A stretch of 64,000 nt of DNA from Norana najaformis. Its lineage: Eukaryota > Annelida > Clitellata > Crassiclitellata > Hormogastridae. Below the pieces are notes generated by a model, which had not been told where the DNA came from, did no database searches, and saw only the letters and a program-made list of their open reading frames with translations. The translations under genes and the position numbers were made by a program. The stretch is taken from positions 47,061,976-47,125,975 of the forward strand of contig OZ029913.1 in assembly GCA_964023275.1 (NCBI GenBank), written 5' to 3'. Positions 44,872-55,513 of this stretch are shown here, in pieces (positions within the stretch are counted from its first letter, which is position 1; each line of letters starts with the position of its first letter).

Positions 44872-45690
44872 CTCCGTTTGAACTGTAATAAGACCCAGTT
44901 CATCTGGCTTGGTGGCCGCTTACAGGTCGCCAAGATTGATCTTTCCTCCTTACGCCAGAGATTTCCGGATATCTCCTTCTCTGCTACAGTCCGGGATCTC
45001 GGGGTAGTGTTGGATCAGGAGATTACCCTGTCTGCTCATGTTAACACCGTCTCTCGCTCTTGTTTTTACCATCTTCTTCAGCTCCACACCATTCGCCGTA
45101 CTCTTTCCTTCCACGCTATCTCCGCTCTGGTCCATTCCCTCATTTGCACTAGGGTTGACTTTGGTAACGCCATCTTTACCGGCCTATCGCTAGCCAACAC
45201 TGCTAAGCTGCAATCTGTGCTTAACTCTGCTGCGAGTCTCATTGGGGCATTCCAAAATATGGCCACATCTCGTCTTATATTCGTGACACTTCACTGGCTC
45301 CCCGTCCAGCAGCGTGTCCACTTTAAGATCCTCTCCCTCATGCGCAATTGTGTTCTTGGCTCTGCTCCCCTTTACCTCATTGACTTTGGTCTCCTCGTTG
45401 CCGGGCAGTAGCACCCTTCGCTCGGCCACTCAGGATCTCCTGTTTGTCCCTCGCATGCGAACCGCTACTGCCAAGTCCAGAAGCTTCGCCTGCGTTGGTC
45501 CCACTTGCTGGAATCGTCTCCCCCAAGAATTGCGACTTGAGCTCCTTTCTCTCCCCTCTCAGTGTTCGGTAGGCGCCTGAAGACTGTACTGTTTAACAGT
45601 GGTTTTACTCCTTTGGGTCGGAAGCACCTCTGTTGAGTTTATCCTCTTAAGAGGCACTTTATAAATCTCAAATTACAATTACAATCCATC
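44872..45690 (+). pseudogene. L2-like LINE 3' end
   Basis: The plus strand reads LNCNKTQFIWLGGRLQVA, VRDLGVVLDQEITLSAHVNT, LSFHAISALVHSLICTRVD, LHWLPVQQRVHFKILSL, then after one frameshift near 45405 RSFACVGPTCWNRLPQELR. It ends with GGCACTTTATAAATC (45652-45668) and AATTAC units. 5'-truncated at about 44870, exactly where the right inverted-repeat arm stops. Same family as the copy at 33833-35310 but much better preserved. Confidence 0.87.
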
Positions 45691-45694
45691 AGGA

Positions 45695-46095
45695 AAGTAA
45701 AGTATTTCATCAGTAAATCACAAACAGCATATATTGGCAGAATCAAAGAAAATCTTGAATCTGAGCAGTGTATCTGGTGACTACAGAAAATTATTCATTT
45801 GTTCAAAATGTTGTGCAAGGACACCACTGGGACAATTCACAGACCACTCTTCATCTGTTTGTTGTATATTATCGCAACAGTGGTGAGGACATGAGCAGCA
45901 TTAGTCTGTGTGTAATAAGCAACTGTATGATTCATGCAATGCAATAGTGCACACCTTTCAGAAATTCATTTTGGATTATCTGAAGACTTAACATCTTTCT
46001 GTGAAGAAAGTAATTTACTTTTCTGATGAATGTGACAGAAGAATCACTACAAGCAACTGAGGACAGACTGGATGCCACTACCTATCAACAAGGGC
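45695..46095 (+). pseudogene. Transposase-like protein fragment (plus)
   Basis: The plus strand holds broken frames reading NYSFVQNVVQGHHWDNSQTT, LFVVYYRNSGED, SLCVISNCMIHAMQ, FILDYLKT and VKKVIYFSDE. It then jumps (about 46030) to RTDWMPLPINKGC, text that in the minus-strand fragment lies much farther on. So a middle part, including the QYKN and HGKSPCDG blocks found at 44 kb, has been deleted here. Same protein family as 44000-44780. Confidence 0.6.
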
Positions 46096-46104
46096 TGTAT
46101 ATAA

Positions 46105-46308
46105 GTATGTAAAGTAAGTAAGTATATTCTTTATTAACCAATAGCTAATCGCACATCGGTTTACAAGTATTTAAGAACACAAGAAAACTAATATTCATAC
46201 AACATCCTAACAATAAAACATTTACGCGTTAAATTGTCAGCAGGAGGAATAATACGATCATGGGTGTGGGGCCGTAGGGAATAACTGAGGGTTTTAATTG
46301 GTGGGAGT
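46105..46308 (-). mobile_element. 3' end of LINE split by hAT element
   Basis: Minus sense: the 3' untranslated end matching 13810-14005 of the plus-strand copy, finishing with GAATATACTTACTTACTT. The coding part continues at 48842, beyond the inserted hAT element; GTGGGAGT is duplicated at the join. Confidence 0.85.
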
Positions 46309-46689
46309 CAGAGGAGTCGATCTGTCGTAAACATTGGGGGGCCCGAGCCTATAATGGGGTCTGGATGCGAAGCTCTATTGGGTTTCAGGGGCAAAGCCCC
46401 TGGTACGGGGGTCAAGATCGAAGTAGGCCTAATGCAGACAAAGCCCAACTGCTCGGTAGACAATGAGAAATGTCGCTAATATTATTTACAGTGGAATGTC
46501 AACTTAGGCTTACATAGCAGTCATATGGCAGTAATGCTAAAGCAGCGCAATATGAGCACATAATTATTTATTCAATAATGAACTTGCCGAAAATGTTCTC
46601 CCTGATTGTGCTTCTTCTAGCAAACTTAGCCGCTAGTGTAGGTTTCAGATTCATGGGTCATCTACTTCACTTTTTATCACTCTAATCTA

Positions 46690-47700
46690 ATATAAGAACT
46701 TCTACAGCGCCACTGTAATAATGCTCAAGGCATCAGTCGATGGTCGCTGCCAAACAAAGTCATTGTCCAAGCCAAATTCTATGGTGAGTCTGGGTCGAAA
46801 AGCCTAAGAGGAGTCCAGAAGACAGGAGACAGCTTATGGAGGAAATGAGTTCTGGAATAGGTGAGTCTTATAGTCGAGATCTGAAGGCCGAAACAGACTT
46901 TGCCGAGCGAACATTTGCCGGAAGAGAGTTACAGAGTCTAGGGCCAGTGATAGAAAAGGCACACCTTCCAAGAGCTGTTCTTGTCCATTGAATAGTCAGA
47001 TTTAGATAGCTAGAAGACCTGGTCGGGTAGAGATAAGTCTTGGGAGTCAGTACAGAGCGACTGCTGACTGCTGTGTATGTCTAAGTTCAGGTTGACTGAA
47101 ATGTAGTCTTTTATACAATTAGTTCAGTGGATTATATAGTGCCTCACTATATTGTATGGCAATTAGTTCAGTCTTGAACAATATGCGCTTTTCTACGGGC
47201 AACCAATACAACGTTTTTAGGATTGGTGATATATGATTATATTTTGGAGTTTTAGTGATAACTCTATCCAATGTATTTTGAATCCTTTGAAGCTTCAACA
47301 AATTAGCTTTAGAAATGCCAGTAAGAAGCGAGTTGCAGTAGTCGAGACGGCTGGAGACAAGGGCATTAGCCAAACAAACCAGGGCAGAGAAGGGAATGTG
47401 GCGCCTAATCCTACTGATGTCACGAATGTGGTAGTGGGCAGACCTACATATAGAATTCATATGTTCTTTGAATGACAGGTTGGAGTCAAATACAACACCC
47501 AAATTGCATGATGCTGAGTTGCGTTGTACGACACAGATGCCTAGATGAACAGAAGTCAGAGAATTAAATTTAGTCAGTTGCTGTGAGGTTTCAAAAAAGA
47601 GAAACTCAGTTTGGGATGGGTTTAAGAGCAATCCATTTTCTGCCATCCATGACTGAATTTGATTTAAGACTCTAGTGTCTGAACAGAGAGTTGAGTCACT
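46690..47700 (-). pseudogene. L2-like LINE fragment inside hAT element
   Basis: Minus-strand frame 47646-47119: MAENGLLLNPSQTEFLFFET, CNLGVVFDSNLSFKEHM, FSALVCLANALVSSRLDYCN, LKLQRIQNTLDRVITKTP and LKTLYWLPVEKRILFKTEL. Same family as the LINE at 25.2-27.5 kb. C-terminal text continues degraded to the box at 46698-46711 (GGCGCTGTAGAAG) and a TATTAGATTAGA tail. Confidence 0.83.
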
Positions 47701-47709
47701 TGCTTTAAA

Positions 47710-48827
47710 TGCATGCAGATTGTGTAAATGAAAACAAATTCATATTTTACATTTAATATTGTTGTAATACAGCATTTGTACAGCGCCTTGCATAACCTCT
47801 CAAAAGCGCTCTAAATTTATTAATTACTCAGTTATAACCGGATGTCAACACAATGAGGCACTATATAATCCACTTACGTGATTCTTATCTTGTACCTATA
47901 CAGATGGGATGGATAGTTGAGTCAACTAGGAAAATTTTCTATACCTGGAGTTGAACGCTGGGAGCGTTAAGTAACTGGCTTTCAATTTCATCTCATTGCA
48001 TCTACACCAAACAGTGATAAAAAGCTGATGAGCCTACCTCCACAAGTACAATTTCACCATCAGTACTGTCATCTAGTCGTTTCCGTTTTATACCAAATTT
48101 ATCTATTTTCGTATCACCAAATTCAAAGGCAATGTGCCTAAAATTTTACTTGTTCAAAATTAACGAAATCTTATACCCGTATAGTTAACAGAGGAAGCTT
48201 TCTTCGGCTAGCGATGCAGAGACTGTGTGGGGACTATAAATATAAAGTGCAACTATACGAATACGGGTATATATGTATTCACCCCATATTTACAAAACCA
48301 CATGTACATAAGGTACATGTATAGCGGGTCGGCTTATACCCCTTTGTACTGCCTGACTGGTCAAAGATGACATCCAGATGGCCATGGCCTTGATGTGAGG
48401 ACGAGTTTTCTGACCTGCATTCCGTTAATTTTTCAAGTTCTGTCGAATCTTGCTTAGATCTGTGCCCTCTGGCGACCTCTGTGGCTTAAAGTATGTATGT
48501 GTGACTGCCTGTTCGCTTGGTCGACATGCGTATAATTATAAGTTCATATGTACTGTTGTAGTACATATTCATGTACCTGTCTTTCTATCTGTCCATTTGT
48601 CTACCTAAGCAAAAGTAGGCATAGACAGCAATACCTAGAGAGGTACAATTGGAAATTACGGATGGCATTGTTTACTGACGTCTTAAAGTGAAGAATGACA
48701 ACTGAAATTGTCAGTCCAGGGTTGCTTTGTAGGCCTACCGATTTTACTGCTAAAATATTGCCGGGGCCCAACCAATGGCCGGGCCCCCAGGCTCAAAATA
48801 TTGCCCGGGCCCCAGGGGCACCCATAT
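47710..48827. other. hAT interior without recognisable gene
   Basis: Includes another LINE-type 3' box in inverse (47776-47788) next to AAAAGCGCTC, and no coding motif further right. Confidence 0.4.
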
Positions 48828-48841
48828 GATCGACGCCCCTG

Positions 48842-50060
48842 GTGGGAGTAGCTGATGTAAGACATGATTTGGGTTGTTTAAGATTGCTTTAAAGAGACGA
48901 GCATCAGCTGTGCCACAGAGTTCATCCAACGTTGGGGAGTTACCAGGAAGATAGCGGAGACGCACAAGTCTCCGCATCAAAGCCTGAAGCCGAGCTCTAG
49001 GCTGTGCCCCAGCATAGCCCCACCACACGGGAGAGGCGTACAGCATCCTGGCCAGTATTGTGGCTCGGACAACGTCGTAGAGCCGAGGGCCAGTTAGGCC
49101 ATGTGCTACAAGAATTCGTATGGCATATAAAGACTGACGCGCCTGACTATGAATCCGATCAATATGAGAATCAAAATTTAACATCCTCGATAGGGTAACA
49201 CCCAATATTGTCATCTCTGGTACCCTGGTTAAACCGGGAATCACATTAGGTAAAATTATTTGCTGATTTCTCATTCTTGGCCGGTGAATTATCATTTCAC
49301 ATGTCTTTTTATGATTAAGTTTTAAGTTACACTTATCCGCCCAAAAGGCAACATGGTCCAGTTCAGCCTGAACCATCAAGCTATTGCAGGATGGTACAAG
49401 AAGGTAACTGTCACCAGCGTATTTAAATAACCTATTGTTGGGTGCTAAAGGCTTATACTTGGATATGGCAACTAGGAAGTTCACTGGTCCCAGACCCGAA
49501 CCCTGAACAATACTGGAATTTATGCCAACTAAGGTAGAGACACTATCATTGAATTTGGTACAGTGCTGTCGGTTGGTTAGGAAGGAAATTATCCAATTGT
49601 AAATGTGATCAGGAATAGCGAGATCAGCAAGTTTATCAGCGAGATAGGCATGTCTTATTGTATCAAAGGCCTTTGAGAAGTCAAGGGATATGAGATGAAC
49701 ATATTGGTTAGAAGCGAGCAGTTCAGACAGATGGTGAGTAACAGAAATAAGAGCTGCAGACGTGGAACCAGTAGGTCGGAATGCATATTGGTCAAAGAAC
49801 TCATGATAGAGTGATTGTTCAGTAAGAATAGGATAGAAGAATCTTCGAACAATAAGTTTTTCAAGTAATCGAGAGAGAATTGAAGTTATAGATATTGGGC
49901 GGAAATCGCTACATGAGGTAGGGTTCGGAACCTTGGGAACAGAGGTGATGACACTATTTTTCCACTGAGGTGGAACATGGGATCTAATGATTGATTGGTT
50001 AAGAAGAAAAGTGAGGGGTTTAGCCAGGATGGGTGCAGTGTTTTTCAGAAACCACATTGG
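48842..50060 (-). pseudogene. LINE reverse transcriptase with YAGD change
   Basis: The minus strand is open for over 400 codons: SVPKVPNPTSCSDFRPISIT, LLEKLIVRRFF, YAFRPTGSTSAAL, LISLDFSKAFDTIRHAYLAD (first catalytic Asp), INSSIVQGSGLGP, FKYAGDSYLLVPS, MIIHRPRMRNQQ, TILGVTLSRMLNFDSHIDRI and ARMLYASPVWWGYAG. The catalytic YADD box of the sibling at 13 kb is YAGD here (GAT to GGT, plus-strand base 49414), expected to abolish polymerase activity. The last about 25 residues of the open frame are hAT sequence. Clade uncertain (Jockey/I-like group). Confidence 0.9.
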
Positions 50061-51415
50061 TATCTCATCAAGTCCTGTGGCTGTGTGCCCAGCTGAATCA
50101 AGCAGTTTAAAAATTATAAATTCATCAAAGACATCATGGGTCCTAACTAGCGTTGTGGATTTAAGCGGGGAGAGGTATATTGTAGATCAGTCGATATGTC
50201 CCTATAATACTGATTCAAGGACTCGGCGGTGATGCCACAATCAGAGTAAGGGATATTCTTATAGGCGTCCCGAAGACGGTTGACCTCAGACCACATCTCC
50301 CTGGAACCGCGTTTGGATCTTTCAAAAACAGAAGCATTCTTACGTGCAATAAGGCCATTAATCCTATTAGCCAGGGCCGATGCAGCCTCAAACTTATGTT
50401 GCCTAAGAAGTTTGTTCCGTTTGCGCAGTAAGCATTTGATAACAGGGGTCATAAAAGGGGATCTTTGCTTTTAAGTGTAATGCTTTTTAGTGAAAAAAAC
50501 TGATCAATTATTTAAGGAACATAAGAATAGAAAGCATTGAAAGAAATATCTATGGATGGACAACCTGTAATAAAGTCCCAGGACGTTTCCTGAAGATAGT
50601 TCTGAAGTGCAGCAAATTGTCTTGGCGAACGCAGTCTAAACTGGTGCACTGTTTTTACTGAACCAAAGTCTGAAGAGATATGAGGACTCTTTTGAGGATG
50701 CGCAATAATAGCAGAATGTTTCGTTTTAATCGTTGATTTAATAGCTGTGCAGGCCTGGTATATGTGTTCAGAAGTATAAATTCTATCCAGTGAATGACCT
50801 TCGTGTGATGCACCTTCAAATTCAGCCAAGAGGCCCATCGAAAGGATAGTAGATGTAGGTAACTGGTTGAAGTCACCAGCGAGAATGGTAACGGAGTCTC
50901 CAGGTAGAGCACATATTTCGTCCAGTGTAGATTCGATGCATGCTATAAGTTGGTCGACATTGTAAATTGGTCTCGGAGGATGATACAGAGCACCAATGTA
51001 ATACGTGCAACCATTTATATTGAGTGAGATCCAAAGTAATTCGATTTCTTCAGTAAAGACTGTTTGTGGTTGGAAACGAGTAGGGTGGAAACAGCTTCTA
51101 CAGAAAATCGCAACACCTCCTCCCTTTCGTGCAACCCGATCGCGACGAAATAGAGTGTATTCAGGAATGTTCAGTATGGTTCTTCTTTAACCAACTTTCG
51201 GCAACGATGGCGACGTCGGAGCTGTAGGATATGACATCAGCAGTAAGATGTTCGATCGCATGAGGTTTAGCTAAGCTGGTCGGGTTGATCAAATAGATCG
51301 ATAGGTGTGAAGATGTTGAAAGTTGTGCGCTACATCCCTGAGAGACCACCACATTAGTAGTTGAATGATTTATAACCGGAGATAACAGATAACGTTTCGG
51401 AGCAGCCCCGGGTTG
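50060..51415 (-). pseudogene. LINE endonuclease and linker
   Basis: Minus-strand order: 51300-51161 (INPTSLAKPHAIEHLTADVI, the Asn-motif region; VAIVAESWLKK, the Glu motif), about 51130-50900 (RKGGGVAIFCRS; ALYHPPRPIYNVDQLI), 50880-50840 (VTILAGDFNQLPTST), 50838-50512 (HEGHSLDRIYTSE; TKHSAIIAHP, where SDH reads KHS) and linker 50452-50147 (CLLRKRNKLLRQHKFE; SDCGITAESLNQYYRD). Frameshifts separate them. The far 5' part before 51300 may be the element's first frame or untranslated leader. Confidence 0.82.
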
Positions 51416-51439
51416 TATGTTCAAAGCAGGTCGTCGGCA

Positions 51440-51720
51440 AGGTCGTCGACCAGTAATTACAGAAATGGTCTGCTCTTTTGTGGCAGCAATATATGACGAA
51501 AAGTGGTACATTGAGGTGATAACAGACCGGTCAGGCGAAGAAGATACACTCATCAAATTCTTGACAAGTACACAGAAGAGGGGAAGCTATCATCTGACTT
51601 GGGCAAGACATGATGACATATGCTGGGTTCCATTCCAACATACCCTTCGTTTTGTGCCAGTATTACTCGTATTTGTGCCTATTCATATGAAGCCCAAGCT
51701 AAGAAGTTAAGGAAGCTAAT
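51440..51720 (+). pseudogene. Transposase-like C-terminal fragment (plus)
   Basis: The plus strand reads EMVCSFVAAIYDEKWYIEVI, TDRSGEEDTLIKFLTSTQKR, GSYHLTWARHDDICWVPFQH and TLRFVP, strongly similar to the tail of the minus-strand fragment at 44371-44000. It is a second, separate copy of that C-terminal module, in one open frame. Confidence 0.75.
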
Positions 51721-51839
51721 GAGGCATTGTCCTTTGCAACGGTCTCTAGGCTGTCACCTAATGAGAGATCTTCTAGATAACCAATCTCTCCTTCTGGCAG
51801 GAATTAATCGCTCTTAAGGGATTGGTCACCCACGTGAAT

Positions 51840-53615
51840 CTTTCTTTTCCATTTGTTTCTATCTGCAGTAGCTTCGTTCAAGTCTGTTGTATTATGTATC
51901 TTTCTATCTCTTCTTTTGTCATCCCCGACTGCAGCGTCCGTAAACTTCTGCTCTCGTAATTCTTTCATTGCAGCTTTCCTCCTCTCTCATCATCACATGA
52001 CCATACCATCTCAACCTGGCTCCTTGTGCAGTGTCAGATATACATGCCACTCACAATATCTGTCTGATATACTCATTCTTTTTCTTGTCTTTCAGTGAGA
52101 TTCAAAGTATTCTCATTTCTGTTCTCTCTAGAACCTTCTGCTCCTCTTTCGTCAATGTCCAGGCCTCCGCTTCGTATGTCATCACTGATCATTGTTTTGT
52201 ATACCTTTCCTTTTGAGTTGAACCGGCATTTTGACGTCGCATAATACATTTTTGCCAAGCTGCCTTAATCCTGTTCTTGAAATCGTGTTCGCGTCCTCTC
52301 TTAGCATTTATTATTGACCATGCCTGCCTGCCTGCATGCTTGATTCTTCTTACTCCCCTTCTTCCTCTTATCTCTCTCTCCGCTCCAATCCCAAACACCC
52401 GCCGCAGATGCCACGCTGTCTCTCTGCCTGACTTTTGACCTGCAACCGCTCGTTTTGCCGTTTAGATTTTGTTTTGACTGAGCGCCCATGAATAAGCTGG
52501 TTCTCGTGACGTGGCTTTCGTTGGGCGCTGTAGAAATCTTGAGTTTACGAATTGCGGATTACGATATTTAAAGGTTTCTATTTGTTTCAATGCGTTTCCT
52601 GAGATGTCCTTGACCACAAGTGTCTCATCCATTTTGGAACAATCCATGGTCTCTGTTTATTGATATTTATTATAAGACCTTTGCTCTCAGTGCCCTCTGA
52701 AACGCACTTGTATCTCTGTCGCTGCGTCGTCTGCTACTATGAGTTCTTCAGCACACAACATATCCCATGGTACTTATTTTCTAACATTTTCCGATATGGC
52801 ATCCATTATTATGACAAACAGCCGAGGACTTAGGTAGGATCCCTGATGTACACCCACTCGAATCTCACATTTTACTGTTTCCTATATTGCCCTTCACTAA
52901 AGTTTGTGCAGCTTCGTACATTGATTTCACCAGTCGCACTATTTTCTCTGATACTCCCTTTTTCCTCAGATTCCAATGTACAAACTCTCTTGGTTCTTAG
53001 TACTGTGTCAAAAGCCGTCTCAAAATTCACAAAAGACCAATATCTGTTGTTGTTTCCTTATAATATTTTCTCCTGTATGTATTTTTTACTGCTGCATTTA
53101 TTAGGCGCCACTATCTAATGACTTAACATCAATCAATGGTGCCGAGCAATGGTAAGTGAAGGACTTGATCGAGGTCCCTACACAGTAAGTCTCGGAGGAG
53201 GCTCGAACCTGTACTCTCCAAGTTACGAGCCGAGCACTCAATCCAGTATGCTACCGTGCTTCTGCACCTGTCTCTTTATGAATATTACACCCGTTGTGCC
53301 TCTACCCGGTCTAAAGCCAAACTGTTTATCATATAGTTTGACTTGTTCCGTAATGCGCTCTTCGATCACCCTTTCGTACACTTTCAATTTCCAGCAGCTT
53401 AATTCCTCTGTAGTTACTGCATTCCATTACCTCACCTTTTTGTTTATATGTTGCTGTATTTCACTTTCCTTCAGATCTTGTGGCAGCCTTTCCTGATCCA
53501 TAAAGTCGTTTAAAATGATAAATAGCCATTCATTCCCATCATGACCAAGTGCTTTAAACATTTCGGCAGTCATTCCAGATGGTCTCGGTGATTTGTTATT
53601 TTTCATCTTTCGTCT
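51840..53615 (-). pseudogene. RTE-like LINE reverse transcriptase, badly broken
   Basis: Minus-strand blocks: about 53450-53400 (VMECSNYRGIKLLEI), 53040 (AVIFEDAFDTVL-like first Asp region), 52870-52740 (degraded RT core and thumb; ESKGLIININ at about 52660), 52650-52580 (DISGNALKQIETFKY), 52330-52240 (RIKAAWQKCIMRR) and 52000-51960 (RLRWYGHVMMRE). This is the layout of an RTE-like LINE from RT to C-terminus. A plus-strand LINE tail is inserted between ETFKY and NRIKAAW. Confidence 0.72.
52335..52578 (+). mobile_element. 3' end of the GATTAC-tailed LINE, inserted
   Basis: Plus-strand 3' untranslated sequence containing TTTTGTTTTGACTGAGCGCC and GGGCGCTGTAGAAATC (52523-52538), then GGATTACGAT. 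It interrupts the minus-strand RTE-like frame, as described for 51840-53615. Confidence 0.75.
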
Positions 53616-53619
53616 AGGT

Positions 53620-53830
53620 AACCAATGCGATGGTCAGAAAACAAGGAGTGTAACGCAGGTTGAAGAGGGTGACAGTGACAAAAGAAGTGGGCCAAGAGGG
53701 CTTCCCTGCTGAGGACCCATTTCAGAGAAATGGAAGAAAGCATCAAATTTCAACACAGAAGCAGATGAATAAGACGGATGGAGAAAACTGTAAATTCCAT
53801 GCACACCGCTATATGTAGATTTCAGCATTG
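53620..53830 (-). pseudogene. RLE-type RT fragment
   Basis: The minus strand reads YSGVHGIYSFLHPSY and then MGPQQGSPLGPLLLSL, the RT motif seen as GLQLGDPLGPLLFCL in RLE copy 1 (here the Asp is Ser). Only this short block is left. Confidence 0.6.
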
Positions 53831-54075
53831 CTTCTTTACCTAGGTTCTTAGGCGTGAGAGAAATCTCATTTAACAGATATACATGCCAAAAAACCTTACA
53901 GACTGAAAAAACTGGGTTTGATACTCAACTAGATTTGGCTGGATTTGCTAATTAGGTAAAAACCGCATGTTTCTAGCACAAATAGTAAAACAACTACAAT
54001 TTTTAACGATGTAAGGTTTTTTTTGCCCGAAGTAAGTGTAATCCCTCAGGAACTGAAAAATTACTCTAGGAGCTG
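53831..54075. other. No gene seen
   Basis: Short spacer between RLE fragments. Confidence 0.35.
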
Positions 54076-54079
54076 TTAA

Positions 54080-54645
54080 GGGGTGTCTGGGAAATCAGGC
54101 CTCGTCCTCGGCAACATCAGGAGATGTGCCCCGGAAAGCGATGGCGTTATAGCGCTGAATACAGATGGAGAGGCGTTGAAAAAGAAAAGCAATCTCTCGT
54201 GATTCTCCTGAGATGGTTGAAAGGCGACGGCCAACCTCGCGGATGAAATCGACCCTAGAAGAATTAATTGGTTCCAGTGTTTCGAATGCGATGGGCAGAA
54301 AAAGATGTCGATGGCAGCCCTATGTAGATATTTTACGAATGGCAGCCTGTTCCGCCGCTGACCCTGCTGAATTCGCGGTGTGGGGGATGTAAGATGCCGC
54401 ATAGATATGCACAACTGTGGCATCCCAGGCAAGATATTTCCCAGCCGCAAATGGAACCATAGTAGCCCCATCTGATCTCTTGCCATCAGAGCGGAACAAA
54501 CCTGTTGGCTCCTTAGTACTGGGAACATCAGCTTTCTGTAAAGCTCGCCAGACTATGAAAAGCCAATCTGCAGACGAGACCGTGGTGGCCATCAGGGCCA
54601 ACCAATCACCGCAGCGACATTGATGTGCGCTGTTTCTTTGCAACT
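54080..54645 (-). pseudogene. RLE-type non-LTR retrotransposon, copy 4
   Basis: The minus strand reads CRCGDWLALMATT, then after a loss of the zinc-knuckle part FIVWRALQKADVPSTKEPTG, SDGATMVPF and KYLAWDATVVHIYAAS (54643-54320). It continues in another frame to 54080 with tail text. The catalytic RPDG motif reads RSDG. Unlike the other copies, no ATT tract flanks it. Confidence 0.78.
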
Positions 54646-54649
54646 ACTT

Positions 54650-55480
54650 TTGAAAAATTGCGCCTTAAAGTTTACCATAACTATGACCCGACCTAACTGC
54701 TGTGCTTAAGGTCATAAATGTTTATGAATATAATAAATCGGAGCATATTCATAATCCTCTGTGCTGCCATCAATAAAATCTCCATGAAAATTAGTTAAGA
54801 CGAATACTGTAATGGAACCCGAAGACGACGGTGCGATATACGGCCATAAATAGAGAACATGAAATAATTATATGAACAATTAATTATATAAATTAATTAA
54901 CTGTAGTATTGTAGAAGTAAATTAGTTATAGAGAAAGGCCAGAAACATTTAAGCATGACTTATGCAAAGACTAAAGGACGACATACAGATTAAACAGAGG
55001 AAAGGAGGCTGACAAAGGCACACAGATACGAAAACATGGCAAAGTACGGATCCAAAGTGCAACGCGTGCAAGCGAGGGAAACTGGAATGAGTGCGATCTG
55101 CGAGATAGACAGCAGAGCATTGGAATGCGAGCGATGATGATGCAGACATGGAGGACGAGAGAAGGAGGAACGCGACTGAAGTCCGCCGCCAGGAGCAGGA
55201 AGAAAGGATAATAGGGAACGGACAAGCGAGTCGGGATTCACTCTCAGCGAAGCATCAAGAGGAATCCGCTCTCCACTGAACCAGGCTGCAACAAACGACA
55301 AACAGACAAGATCCTTTAAAATAGGTCGATAGCGGCAGAGAGTGAAACTTATTATGTATAAGAACCTCTTGACTCCTTGTAAAGAAATAAAAGCATCGCT
55401 TGAACAATCTTCGTCAACGAGCCAAGACGCCGAGAAAAACTGCTAGCCACCAACAAATGTTTTAGACTGACCACCAACTG
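54650..55480. other. No gene seen
   Basis: AT-rich left half, then mixed sequence. Overlapping minus-strand frames at 54949-55301 have no recognisable motif. Confidence 0.4.
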
Positions 55481-55513
55481 GGCCCCCTCCTCTTCTTATT
55501 ATACACGGCCGAT

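Larger units (their letters stand above)
46309..48841. mobile_element. hAT-type element (2533 bp), non-autonomous
   Basis: Terminal inverted repeats CAGAGGAGTCGATC (46309-46322) and CAGGGGCGTCGATC (inverse, 48828-48841), with an 8-bp TSD GTGGGAGT (46301-46308 and 48842-48849), as in hAT transposons. Subterminal sequence is rich in GGGGCCC on both sides. No transposase seen; the interior contains LINE fragments. Confidence 0.85.

Noticed and set aside
51410-51425. Possible second 2A-like motif (NIQPGA) in the LINE leader at 51.4 kb
   Set aside because: It lacks the NPGP end and the preceding Asp/Glu box, so it does not meet the 2A pattern.
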